Assembly (NCBI GenBank): GCA_027563935.2
Contig: CM050450.1
Span: forward strand, 25,593,439 to 25,657,438
Source of the DNA: Costus lasius
Lineage: Eukaryota > Streptophyta > Magnoliopsida > Zingiberales > Costaceae
Direction: 5' to 3'
Length of the DNA: 64,000 bases
Of the stretch, positions 42,195 through 54,277 are shown piece after piece. Each line of letters opens with the position of its first letter. Position 1 is the stretch's first letter. The notes beneath the pieces were generated by a model, which searched no databases, had not been told where the DNA came from, and worked only from the letters and a program-made list of their open reading frames with translations. The position numbers and the translations under genes are program-made.

Positions 42195-44119
42195 AAAACT
42201 TAATAGGCTTCCGCAAGTGCACGGAATTATTGAAGTAATAAAAATATCGATCCACAGAGACCTTATTGTTAATTACCAAATAATTATTTTCTCGCTAGCT
42301 AAGTAAACCAAATATGATGTAAATAAGTAATAAAAATAACGCTAAAGATAATCAGAGAGGTAAACATGGGACTAGGGTTTTATCCACCTTAATTTCAATT
42401 ATTAGATATAATAAAAGGTCATCAATCAAATCTTGTTAAGATAAAGACCTAATTTACTTGATAAAGGTATTGTCTCACTTTCGTGCAGACAACCATGCAG
42501 AAAACTAATCTTCACTTTCGTGCAAGATCTATTTTCAATGTTGTAGATAAGTAAATCATCAATCAAAGATCACAGGGATCACTTTCGTGCATCCGGATTC
42601 TAATTTGATTGATAGTCTCAAGTAGAATCTCAAGGATCACATTCGTGCATCCGAGACTCAACATAGGTTCTACCTATGGTTTTCCAACAGACCGATCTTC
42701 ACTTTCGTGCAAGATCAATCAATGTTTATAACAATAATTAAATCCTAGATCAATATTATCAAACATGACAATTTATCTACTAGAACAGATCAAGTTGGAT
42801 CTAACCTAAGGAAGGGATCCTAACATGCAATTCTAGGGTTCCAAGCTCTCAAGCAAATCACCTTTCAGTCTCATTGCGAAAACTCTAAAACATGGATAAT
42901 AACATAGATCTATGGAAAATTAAAGACAAGACATTCACATAAGTAGAATTACCACAACGAAGATTATCATGACGAAACAAAAAGTTATATAATCATTAAA
43001 AATCAAAGGGATTAAACCCCATGTCCCAAAAGAGTATTAAGCTTGCATGGAGAAAGAGATACAATAAATCATAGTCTTAGAATGATCAGAAAATGAAAGA
43101 AAAGGAGAAACAACGTTACAACACGGCTGTAAAATCCTTTACAGCCGTAATATGCTTCGATGAACAGCGCTGTCACCGCTGTTTCATTGATTCCTCCTCC
43201 AATCAGACTCCAAATGCTCTAAAACTTCTGTGGTGTCTTCCTCTCCTCTAGGTGAAGCATCTGCGTGAAAATCATGGCCTGAGGTGAGCTCTATGCCTCT
43301 CAGCGTGAGGCCAAACCCTAGCCACCTCTCTGGCGATTTCTCCCTTGATACTAGATAAAAGTTCCCACTTTTGGTGCGTGTATCTTCTCCTCTTAAATAC
43401 GAAGTGGCAGCAACTTTTGGATTTGAATTTGGACCTCTGGATCAAAAGTTATGGCTCACGCAAGATTTGGACTCGTAAAAATCGCGTTTTTGATTGGGAA
43501 TTACGGTAGTGTAATATCTCACGGCCGTACCATAAAATCGGCTGAGTGTTCTGTTCTGGAAACGCTAGAAAATATAGCACCGTAATTTGGTTTACGGCAG
43601 TGCCGTAACATCGGCTGAACTCTCTGGTCGGATTCGTCGGTGAAATACGGCCCGTGTAATCCTTTACGGCAGTGCCGTAATTTCGGCAAAAGTCTTTGTT
43701 CAGAAAGTGCCCAAAAATACGGCCGTGTAAATCCTTACGGTGGTGCCGTATTTTCGCGAAAACCTTCTGTTTGGAAAATCACCAAAATACGGCTGTGATC
43801 TCGATAATACGGTATCTGTGAAAAATACGGTACCGTAAAATCCCTTACGGCACCGCCGTATTTTGGTCTTTAGCCTTGATTTGCGTGAAAATTCTTGTGT
43901 GACCTCCTCTTGATGATCGTAACTCTTCCATGTCTTTGATTTTGCTTAAAAATGACCAAAATAGTGCCTTTTTTTACTGAAAATCATGAAAAACCCAAAA
44001 TAGAAGTATATTTTGCAATACTCGATGAATTTAGCATAAAAATAAGTAAAAGATCCTCAATTTAGCATGAAAAGATATCTAAAATGATAAAAAATATACT
44101 ATATATTTTGGTGTCATCA
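42124..44119 (-). repeat. F 5' LTR
   Basis: 1996 bp. Leader hairpins include TTGTCT-CAC-TTTC-GTG-C-AGACAA (42470-42492) and GATCTT-CAC-TTTC-GTG-C-AAGATC (42694-42716); both outer stems are perfect here. Palindromic array at 43498-43865. Confidence 0.92.
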
Positions 44120-44124
44120 TGCTT
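44120..44124 (+). repeat. Target-site duplication of F, right copy (tgctt)
   Basis: Identical to 36169-36173. Confidence 0.9.
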
Positions 44125-44939
44125 ACATGTTCATGCCCTTTTGTTTATGCAATGCGCCGGCCACTTTTCAATGATGCATGGTGGCCATTTTTCTAATTTT
44201 ATTCAAAATATTATGGATATTTTTATGGATGATTTTTTGGTATATGGATCTTCATTTCATGATTGTCTATCTAATTTATCACCTGTTTTGTAGAGATGCA
44301 AGGAGGTGAATTTGGTCCTTAACTGGGAGAAATGCCACTTCATGGTTCGGGAGGGAATTGTCCTTGGACATATTATCTCACAAAGGGGCATCGAAGTAGA
44401 TAAGGCTAAAATTGAAGTCATTGAGAAATTACCTCTGCCTACCTCCATCAAAGCAATCCGTAATTTTTAGGCCATGCTAGATTTTATCATCGTTTTATTA
44501 AAGATTTTTCTAAAATTACTAGGCCTCTTATAAATTTATTGGCTAAGGATGCCGTTTTTCTTTTTGACAGGGACTGTACAGAAGCCTTTGAAAAGTTAAA
44601 GAAGGCTCTTGTCTCAACACCCATTATGCAACCACCAGATTGGATGCTTCCATATGAGTTGATGTGTGATGCAAGTGACCAAGTAGTGGGTATAGTTTTG
44701 GGGCAGCAAAAGAATAACATGCTTCATAACATTTACTATGCCAGCAAAACATTAGATGAAGCACAAATTAATTATGCAACAACTGAGAAGGGGCTTCTTG
44801 CCATTGTGTTTGCTTTTAATAAATTTTGCTTCTATATTGTTAATTCTAAAGTTGTTGTTTTCATATATCATGCGGCAATAAAATACTTGGTGAACAAAAA
44901 AGATGCAAAACCCAAATTAATCTGATGGATATTTCTCCT
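44125..44939 (+). pseudogene. C: reverse transcriptase C-terminal part and start of RNase H
   Basis: This continues C's RT after F, first out of frame (PFCLCNAP-like), then with the catalytic box F-M-D-D at 44222-44233, NLVLNWEKCHFMV and GHIISQRGIEVDKAK. A frameshift near 44465 precedes the 44539-44925 open stretch: FEKLKKALVSTPIMQPPDW, the RNase H signature ELMCDASDQVVGIVLGQ and INYATTEKGLLAIVFAF. It ends with a TGA (44923-44925) and is cut by G at 44939. Confidence 0.87.
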
Positions 44940-46760
44940 TGTTGTGTCCACAAGTGCACGGATGCTCGAAGTAATAAAAGATATCGAACCACAGGGACCT
45001 ACGTGTTAAGTACCGAATAGTTATTTTCTTACTAGCTAAGCAAATCAAGTACAATGTAAGCGAACGATTGGAAAGTGTGTGCTTATCAGAAAGAGAAAGA
45101 TGGGACTAGGGTTTTATCCATCTTAATTTCTATGAATGGACAGAAATAAGTGTTCATGAGTTTATTCTCAATATGATAAAGATGAAATCTACTTTTGAAG
45201 GAATTGTCACGCTCTCTCGACAACAATTTACAAAGAACAACCCTCGCTCTCACGACTGATTATTTAGTGTTTAAAATAAGCAAACTTTGACAAAGAGATT
45301 TAATATCACTCTCATGGCTTAACTCTCCGCGTCAAAATCTCAGGCAAAACTAAATATTCTCATATCTTACTTTCACAGGTTTCACTTAAGGTTTTCCAAC
45401 AATCTAATATCATCTTTCAATGCATATTTTCATGTCTAACTCAATAAAATTTCCTAAATCAGATTATCAAAAAGAATTATACTTCAAAAATCAAGAATTA
45501 AAAACAAACCTATTCTCTTAGCATAAGTTCATAAATCATAATTTTAGGGTTCCAAGTTTTGCAAATCACTTTTTAGTACATATTACAAAACTTTAAAACA
45601 TGTTGATAATTGAAACTAGAAAAAGTCAAAGACAATAATCACTTAAGTAAAATTATCATATTATAGAACAACTGATGAAAATAAAAATTATCCAGCCATT
45701 AAGAAATTAAGGGGATTACACCCCCTGTCCCAAAAGGTATTTACGCTAGCATGATGTAGAATTTACAATAAAAAAACATCTAAGAAAAATTAGAATTTAA
45801 AGGGGAAAGAAAAAGGTTACTGAATACAGGGCTGTAAAAAGAATTATAGCCCGTAATCTCCTCTGTGTACGCTGTGAATAGTACCGGCATCCACGTTTGT
45901 CTCGATTTCTCCTCCGATTGAACTCCTTTTGTTCTGAAATTTTCTATGTGTGTTCTCCTCTCTCAGGCGTAACTTCCTCTCAAGTTTCGTCGCAGATGAT
46001 GGTATGTACACTTCTCAGTGACGAATCCTAGCGCGGCGGTGAACTCGTCGATTAAAATTGGGGCTTTTATTCTGAGAACTTATCCTCTTCTTATAGATCA
46101 CTCCCCTTCTTCGGTTTTTGAAATGGTGGTCTAAATTGCTCGAAATCGGCTTCGCAAAAATTAGCTACAATAACTCCGGAAGAATCGAGCAAACACGGCT
46201 GCTTGGGTTACAATTACGGCCCGTGAAGATAATTACGGCAGTGCTGTAATTTCTTTTGTAGAAAATTTTGGAAGAATTACGGGCTATAATAAAAACCACG
46301 GTAGTGCCATGATTTATCCTTCATGCTTCAAATCTGACTCAATGAAATTACGGCCATAATAAATTTTACGGTAGTGCCGCAATTCCTTTTGGACAAAAAT
46401 CTTCGAAAATTACGATAGAGGAAATTAATCATGGTAGTGCTGCGGTTTATTCTGTAGATCCGAGTAAAACCATAGCCGAAATTATAATTACGGCACTACC
46501 GTAATTTCCCTGAAAATTTGGTTTGTCTTGAAATTTGTCGTGTAATCTCTTCTAGATGATTAGAATTCGTCTATGCACTTAGTTTACTTGAAAATCTATC
46601 AAAATGATGCCTTTTTGCCTGAACCTGATCAAAAACTAGAAAAGGTGTAGAGTCCGAAATATTTGACAAATAAGGCATAAAAATAAACAAAAGAGCATGA
46701 ATATAACTCAAAAAGACTAATCAATCAGTACAAAATATTCTATGACTTTTTGAGTCATCA
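44940..46760 (-). repeat. G 3' LTR
   Basis: 1821 bp; the plus strand starts TGTTGTGTCCACAAG and ends TTTGAGTCATCA. Palindromic array at 46195-46510. At least one leader hairpin remains: AATTGT (45202-45207) pairs with ACAATT (45223-45228) around a CTCTCT-containing loop. Confidence 0.83.
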
Positions 46761-48186
46761 AAATACATAAGGCTCAAACTTTGCTTGTCCTCAAGCAAAT
46801 AAAGAAATCAATGCTTGATCATGGAGAATAAATTTTCTTATGAAAAATAAATTTCTAAAATATAATCACTTATGAAAAATTCCACCAAAAGCTACATAAA
46901 ATTTCAAATAAGTATATCATCCTCCGAATTTAATCCTTAAGATCCATAACTTAGTCAAATAAAATTTCGCAACGTGTATAATAAGTAGAATTTCAATCTC
47001 ATGGGTTCTCCTAGTTTTAGTTCGAATCTATAATACTTTTGTTTACAAGAATAGGATCACCAAAATGTTTTTCCACTCAGATTTTGTCTCTCTCATCTCT
47101 TTTTTTTATCTTTGACATTCTCTAAATCTATTACCACCTTTTTTCTGATGATGAATTTAGAGTACATCAGCCACATAGCCGATGTAATAAAACTCATATC
47201 TTTTCAGCAAGAAGATTCATAGCCTAAGACAGCAGAGTTAATGTTAAAAGGTTTTTCCTTGGCATGTACCCACATAGATACATACTTTTATTTGGACTTT
47301 AACTCATAACTTTGGTACCACTGCAAATGCAGTGCCAAGTAGAGGAGTATTTCTTTCCTTCTCTTTTTAGATTTCAACCCATATATTCGGTACCACTGCC
47401 AATTTTACGTAGTGCCAAGTAGGGGAATCACTCTCTCTTTTGGAATCTTGGAATCTTTCTTCCCAACAAATAGTAAAATGGACTCAAACATCAACTAGAT
47501 TAATCAATTGACATCAATTGAAAAATCACACTCATATGCTCATTTTATTCAAGAAAGTAGTTTTACTCTCAGATTGCATTTATCAAACAACATACCTATC
47601 CAAAACTTCATGCATCCATCAATGAAAAATTTCAATGGGTAGATATATATTGAAGAAATAAATTTAACACAATAAGTATGTCTCATTCACAGACATTGAC
47701 ATACATAGACATTCATCATTAAGAAAATCAACATATTGTCTCAGAAGTAATTTCACAAAAATAGACCACACATCATAGGCATATCAACACAACAATATAT
47801 ATATCAAGATATTATGGAGAGTAAAATCCAAAAGTATCATCATAGAAAAGCAGTGCACATATCAAGAACAAATTCATCATTCACAATTATTCAATGCCGA
47901 AAATCAGAATGCACCTACTCATGGTGCCAAATCACAATATCATCACAAATCGTAATATCACGATACAACCATATCGAGTCAGTGGCAACAACACAAGTAT
48001 CATAATATCGTAATACAACCAGATCGAATAAAATCCAGAATGCAAAATATAAAAAAAAAAACGAGGATCGACGGGCTGCGGACACAAGGAGTATGACTGA
48101 ATCATCCTTCCCTACAAAAATATGTATCATCAATAGGGTATAAAGATTAATAAAGCATAGATAGGAAAGAGAATACTCACAAAGCT
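46761..48186 (-). other. G: 3' untranslated internal region
   Basis: It contains GCTTG-AGGA-CAAGC (46783-46796) by the LTR and two copies of the 21-nt hairpin region: a short-loop form CACTGC/GCAGTG (47319-47334) and a partly mismatched one (47394-47414). The rest is AT-rich with no coding signal. Confidence 0.62.
47319..47334 (-). ncRNA. PPT-proximal hairpin, G copy 1 (shortened loop)
   Basis: CACTGC and GCAGTG pair around only four bases, whereas other copies have nine. The stem is preserved although the loop was shortened. Confidence 0.6.
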
Positions 48187-49286
48187 CTAATCGTCCGCAT
48201 CAGAATCTGCCTCCTCGTTTGCTTCATCAGCAGGATCAACATCCATGGGATCATCCTGACCACCTTCTTGACCCCCATCTCCGTCTTCACCGCTGTCCTC
48301 ACCGCCATCTCCATACCTGAATCTATCATAGAGAAAGTTTTCCATTTCTTCCATATAATTCCCAAGTTCCTCAACATCTTCATGTAAATGTCCCATGGCA
48401 TCAAGCATTCTCTCCATCAAATGACCCTGACGGTATACCTCTGCAGAACGGGCTTGAAAACTAGCATCCTGGGTACTAGACCATCCTCTCTTAGCAGCTC
48501 TGCATGAGAAACCTATAGCTCGGTGTGGTGGAGAAGCGGTAGCTTGGCGTGGCGGTGAATCCATACTTACGTCGAAAGGGTCATCACTGCCACCCTAGGT
48601 GGGTGGTGGCGGTACTGAATCCAATGGTGTGAGGGTGGCGGCTATGACAACATATGGTGAAACTTCTAGTTAGATTGATTCTAGACCAAAGTCTTCTCAG
48701 TGTTTGGTAGTGGTAAGGTGGGAGTACCCGGTCTAAGAATCAAGCAATAAATGTCTCCTTCTCTAACAATCATCTTCATTGCAACACATGATTCAATGTC
48801 AATCCTAGCATTTCCCCTAGCCACTTCAATCCCATATGGCTCAACATTCAAAGAAAGGGCTATAGGAGTAAGAAAACCTCCTATCACAATAGCACCCTTA
48901 TTTGCCCTAGCGACCTTATCCAAGTGCTTGATAAAAAAGAAAGTCAAATCTACAGGATACCCATGAAGCATGCACTAGAGAAAGTAAAGTTCGGACTGAC
49001 GTACCATACCATCACTATCTCCTCGTCCGAAAACTGTATGTGCCAATACTCGGTGCACACATTTGATGCAAGGGTTAGAGATGCTTGTTGCTCTTGCTGA
49101 AGATGATGAAAAGCTGGATTCCGTGGTGATCTGGTTCCAAAACACATGCTGAATAAAACCCGCTGATACATGTGTATGCCGTCCTCCCGGTAAGTGAAAT
49201 ATAGATCTGATGTCTCTGTGTGTAAGGCTCCTCTCAATATTGGCCATGCGCAAAGTAATCTCACCTTCAGCATGCTGATGGCACAA
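48187..49286 (-). pseudogene. G: post-pol ORF in the envelope position (N-terminus missing)
   Basis: The frame 49286-48681 has one TAG (48975-48977, for W in A's copy) and aligns with A and D: NIERSLTHRDIR, VFGRGDSDGMVRQSELYFL, GAIVIGGFLTPIALSLN, IDIESCVAMKMIVREGDIYCL. After a frameshift, 48564-48187 gives the C-terminus with heptad-like HLMERMLDAMGHLHEDVEELGNYMEEMENFL and a highly acidic, glycine-rich tail. The first bases past 49275 belong to H, not to this gene. Confidence 0.75.
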
Positions 49287-51166
49287 AAATTCATAGTATA
49301 TTTTGTGTCATTTTATAGGTCTTTTTGTGTCACATTTATGCTCTTTTGCTTATTTTTATGCCTTTCTTTATCAAATATTGCGGAATCTACACCTTTTTGT
49401 GTTTTTCATCATTTTCAGGTAAAAAGGCATTATTTTAAGGCGTTTTTAAGCAATTCAGATGCATAGATGAATTCCCATCATCAAGAGAAGATTACATGTC
49501 AAATTTCATGCAAATCAGAGCATCAGACCAAAAATACGTCAAGGCCGTAATTAATATTACAGTACCATGGTTTTACTGAACCTACAGAATAAACCATGGC
49601 ACTGCCGTATTTTGGGTCAATTTCTGTACAAAATGTTTTGCAGCTTTTACGGCACTACCGTAAATCAGATTATGGGCCGTAATTTGGGATGATTTCCGAC
49701 CAGAGAGTCTTGCCGATTTTACAGCACTACCGTAAACCATATTATGGGCCGTAATTCTAGGAGATTTTCTTACAGAATATTTTGCACGATCACGGCACTG
49801 CCGTGGTTATTTTCACGGCCAGTGTTTCTTCCCAGAATAAAATACGGCACTGCCGTAATCAAAATTACTGCGGTAATTACAACCCAGGCGGCCAACTTTG
49901 CCGGACTTATTGAAGCCCAATTTTTGCGCAGATGATTGCGGACAATCTATACCCTCAATTGGAGATCTGTAAAAAGGGAAATACTCATCAGACTGAGGGG
50001 AAGAGACACACATGAAAAGCCCCAATTTTGATCAACGAATGGGAGAGAAATCGCAATCTTCACCACAGCCCTAGGTTTCACCGCTGCGAAGTGTACAGTG
50101 TATCTCTGGCCATGAAATTTGAAGGGAAGCTACGCCTATAGGAGGAGAATATACCCCAGATGTTTCAGAGTGAAAGGAGATCGATCGGAGGAGAAATCAA
50201 CAAAAGAGGCATCATCGCCACTATTCATCACACGAAATTACGGCTGTAATTTTCATTACAGCCGTGCTGTTAGTTGAATTTCCTATCTCTCTTCGATTTC
50301 TAATCTTTTGAAACTATGGTTTATTGTAATTTTTTGACTATGCTAGCTTAAACACTTTTTGGGACATAGGGGGTGTAATCCCCTTAATTTCAAATAACTA
50401 GATAATTTTTATTTCGTCAGGATAATCTTACTATGATAATTCTACTTATGTGATGATTGCCTTTAGTTCTTTCTAATTTCATATTATCAGCATGTTTTTG
50501 AGTTTTTGCAATATGGACTGAAAAGTGACTTGCGAGAACTTGGAACCCTAGAATCATAATTTAGGAACTCATCGTAAGAAATTAGGTTTGTTCTTATTTC
50601 TAGATTTTAGAAGTTTATTGCCTTGTTGATAATCTGATGTAGGAAGAATTATTGAAATAAACATGATGATACTATAAGAAATTAAGTATCGGATCGTTGG
50701 AGAACCTTAAGTAGAACCTATGAAAATTAAAGTATGAAAGTATTTAGTTTTCACTTGAGATGTTTGACTCAGAATTTGGGTGCATGAAAGTGATCTTTGA
50801 GTTCTTTGTCAATGATTTACTTATCCTTAGCATTGAATAAATCCTGTGCGAAAGTGAGGATTGGTTCTTTGTAAATTGTTTTTACGAATGCGAGATGATT
50901 TCTTTATAAAGTAAATTATATCTTTATCATAATAAGAATAACCTGATAAGCACCTATTTGGATCTAGTCATAGAAATTAAGGTGGATGAAACCCTAGTCT
51001 CAATTTCTCTCTCTGACTTTTTCGTGTAATTTCTGATAGTTTGCTTTCATCTTATTCAATTGCCTAGCTAGTGAGAAATCGATTTTTTGGTACTTGACAA
51101 ACGAGGTCTCTGTGGTTCGATATCTTATTTATTACTTCGAGTATCCGTGCACTTGCGGACACAATA
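49276..51166 (+). repeat. H 5' LTR
   Basis: Starts TGATGGCACAAAAATTCATA, closely matching the minus-strand start of I's LTR. Array at 49535-49870. Leader hairpins include AATCCT-G-TGC-GAAA-GTG-AGGATT (50840-50862), the sense homologue of one in I. The end at 51163-51166 is uncertain by three bases. Confidence 0.85.
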
Positions 51167-51172
51167 AGTTTT

Positions 51173-51190
51173 TGGCGCTATTGCTGGGGA
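51173..51190 (+). other. H primer-binding site
   Basis: TGGCGCTATTGCTGGGGA, three mismatches from the perfect tRNA-Asp-type site. Confidence 0.83.
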
Positions 51191-51349
51191 CCTTGGTTTT
51201 TGTCAATATTGAAGATATTTATAGTATTGCTAAACTAGGTTTTATTTTCTGTTTTCTATTCTTTTCTACTTATTTTGAGTTTATTTGATCGATCTACTTA
51301 GACTCACAGGAAACTAAGATTTGAAGAAAGACAGGGAGAAGAAGTTGTC

Positions 51350-54277
51350 ATGGCAGACAGAAGAACACTTAGGGACTATGCAGCCCCTAATCCACAGGAG
51401 ATACACTTTAGCATTGCCAGACCAGCTATCAAGGATAATAATTTTGAAATCAAGCCAGCTTTCCTATCTATGATATAGTAGAATTAGTTTGGAGGATCAC
51501 CACTTGAAGATTCTTATCAACATTTATATCTCTTTCTTGAATATTATGACACTATTAAAATTAATGGTGTTTTTGATGATGCATTAAAACTAAGGTTGTT
51601 TCCTTTTTCGCTCAGGGATCGAGCACATTCTTGGCTACAATCTCGACCTATCGGTACCTTCACTATAGTGGATCAACTGTCAAATGCTTTTTTGATGAAG
51701 TACTTTCCACCCAGCAAAATAATCTAGTTAAGAAATCAGATTACTAGCTTTGCACAGTGGGATGGCGAGTCTTTCAGCGAGGCATGAGAGCGTTTTAACG
51801 AATTACAACGGGAGTGTCCTCACCATGTCCTTGAAAATTGGATTCTAATTCATACATTTTATAATGGCTTATTTTATAATACTCGTTTGACTGTTGATGC
51901 TGCCGTAGGAGGAGCCCTCATGAGCAAAACAATTGAAGATGCTTTCACCTTGTTTGAGGAGATGGCCCTAAATCATAACCAACGGGCTACTGAAGAAGGA
52001 ATGCTATATTGTCATCAACATGGTAAGAATGAAAATGATGGATGGTATAGCTTGACTGAAAAGGTAAACTCTTTTAGGGTAGAGTCCATGTTTGAAAAGT
52101 TTATGGTTAGTCAAAATCAATTCATGACAAATCAAAATAAGGAGATTGAAGATCTTAAGGGAATGGTTAGTCATCTTACTTCTCAAGTAGGATCTTCAGC
52201 AGCTCACAATAAAACCTTAGAAAACCAAATACCTGCTAAACCTGAATTAAACCTTAGAGAACACTGTAATGCTGTAATTATTAGGAGTGGGAGGCAATTA
52301 GAGGAACCTAAAGGGAGAGTTGAGGATAATGAAGAAGAGCCTAATATCGAACATAACAATGAACTAGACTTGGAAAAACCTCCTATACAAGGGCAATCCC
52401 AAACTAGTTTGTCACCTCAACAAAGTGATGAACCTAAAGGAGATGAGCCATGTCAACCAGAAATTCCTAGATCAAGTTCACCTGCACCTTATAGGCCACC
52501 TATACCTTTTCCCTAGAGACTAGTGAAAGCAAAATTAGAAAAGCAATTTGGAAAATTTCTTGATGTTTTAAAGAAGCTTTATATTAATATTCCATTCACT
52601 GAAGTTTTATCTCAAATGCCCACATATGCTAAATTTTTGAAAGAAATTTTGTCTAATAAGAGAAAGATAGAGGACTATGGTACTGTGGCTTTAACTGAGG
52701 AGTGTAGTGCTATTATCCAGAATAAACTGCCACTAAAATTAAAGGTTCCAGGTAGTTTCTCTATTCCTTGTTTTATTGGGAGTATGGCTTTTTACCGAGC
52801 CTTATGTGATTTAGGTGCTAGTGTGAGTCTAATTCCATTATCTATTTGCAGGAAATTGGACATGGGAGAGCTTAAACCAACTTCAATATTTTTTCAGCTC
52901 GCCGATCGTTCAGTTAAGTATCCTATAGGGATTCTGGAAGATGTACCTATCCAAGTAGGTAAGTATTTCATTCCAGCAGATTTTGTAGTTCTTGAGATGG
53001 AAAAAGATGCAAAGATCCCTATTATACTTGGTAGACCATTTTTAGCCATAGCAGGAGCGATTATTGATGTAAAGAACGGTAAACTTACACGTAACATTGG
53101 GGACGAAAGAATTGAGTATGACTTGAATGAGGCCATGAAAAACCCATCAAATTCCGAATCTTGTTGTAGTATACATGTTGTAGATGGCACTGTCTATGAT
53201 CTTAGTGATTTATTTGTTGAAACCTCTGAATATGATTCTGATTTAGATTCTGTTCTTGATTCTAATGTCGAAACCAGTTCTGAAATTAATGAATTATTAG
53301 ATTGCATTGTTTGTGATGATAAAAAGAGTGAAGAAGAGAAGGCTTCAAAAGTAGAACTTAAAGTTTTACCTGATAACCTTTGTTATGAATTTCTTGGTCC
53401 TAACTCTACTTACCCTGTCATTGTTGATGCACAGCTTGGAAAAAGGGAGACAGATTTTCTTCTTAAGGAATTAAGGATTCATAGGAAGGTAATTGGGTAC
53501 ACAATTGATGACTTAAAGGGAATTAACCCCTCTTTTTGTATGCACAGGATTTTGATGGAAGAGGAACACAAGCCACATGCAGATTTTCAAAGGAGACTTA
53601 ACCCCTCTATAAAAGAAGTTGTGAAAAAGGAAGTCCTGAAACTACTTGATGCAGGTATTATCTATCCTATCTCTGACAGTAAATGGGTAAGTCTTGTACA
53701 TTGTGTTCCTAAGAAAAGAGGAGTAACTGTCATGAAAAATAAAGACAACGAATTGATTCCTGTTAGAATAGTAACTAGTTGGCGCATGTGCATAGATTAT
53801 AGAAACTTGAATGCGGCTACTAGGAAAGACCACTTTCCCTTACCTTTTATTGATTAGATGGTTGAAAGGCTTGCAAACCATTATCACTTTTGTTTCTTAG
53901 ATGGATATTCTAGGTTTTTCCAAATTCCTATACATCCTGTTGATCAAGATAAAACCACTTTCACTTGCCCATATGGTACTTTTACATATAGGAGAATGCC
54001 TTTTGGTTTATGTAATGCACCTGCTACTCTTCAGAGGTGTATGATGGCTATTTTTTCGGACTTCATTGAGGATTTCATGGATGTATTTATGGATGATTTC
54101 TCAGTATATGGTTCTTCCTTTGATGATTGTTTGGCTAATTTATCTCGAGTATTGCAGCAGTGTGAAGAAACTAACCTTGTACTTAATTGGTAAAAGTGTC
54201 ATTTCATGGTTAGGCAAGGGATAGTTTTGGGGCACTTGATTTCAGAAAGAGGGATTGAAGTTGACATAGCCAAATAG
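51350..54277 (+). pseudogene. H: gag-protease-RT in one frame with about nine nonsense codons
   Basis: From ATG at 51350 the frame never shifts. Stops: TAG 51476, 51479, 51485, 51725, 52514 and 53855; TGA 51785; TAA 54191. At least six TAGs replace CAG of sister copies. Gag core: AIKDNNFEIKPAFLSM, LRLFPFSLRDRAHSWL, RLTVDAAVGGALM; no clear zinc knuckle is seen after it. Protease is intact (DLGASVSL, ILGRPFLAIAG). RT has CIDYRNLNAATRKDHFPLPFID, MPFGLCNAPATLQRC and the F-M-D-D box at 54086-54097. The protein is lost at GIEVD-I-A-K, where I begins. Confidence 0.9.

Larger units (their letters stand above)
36174..44119 (-). mobile_element. Element F: non-autonomous Athila-like element with a novel ORF and relocated LTR ends
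   Basis: LTRs are 36174-38166 and 42124-44119, with a perfect tgctt duplication. Each LTR begins (plus strand) with a 77-bp unit TGATAGCCCGAAAGGG... that itself contains a tRNA-Asp primer site, so the LTR has swallowed a former primer site. Between the LTRs, in sense order: another 77-bp unit, a further primer site, a 395-codon ORF with a Gag-derived start and an acidic body, the post-pol box, a palindromic array, conserved hairpins and the polypurine region. No pol domain is present. Confidence 0.92.
44940..49275 (-). mobile_element. Element G: 3' half of an Athila-like element
   Basis: On the minus strand: part of the post-pol ORF, conserved hairpins, polypurine region and a complete 3' LTR (44940-46760). 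Everything upstream is missing because H is inserted at 49275 and H itself is truncated before G could resume. Confidence 0.85.
49276..54277 (+). mobile_element. Element H: Athila-like element, 5' LTR through RT, 3' truncated
   Basis: 5' LTR 49276-51166, primer site 51173-51190, and one continuous but stop-containing frame for gag-protease-RT. It ends abruptly inside RT at 54277, where element I's truncated LTR begins. Opposite in orientation to G, into which it is inserted. Confidence 0.88.

Noticed and set aside
48187..49294. Possible cellular gene with acidic C-terminus
   Set aside because: It aligns with the post-pol ORFs of A and D and sits in an element between pol-side sequence and a 3' LTR.
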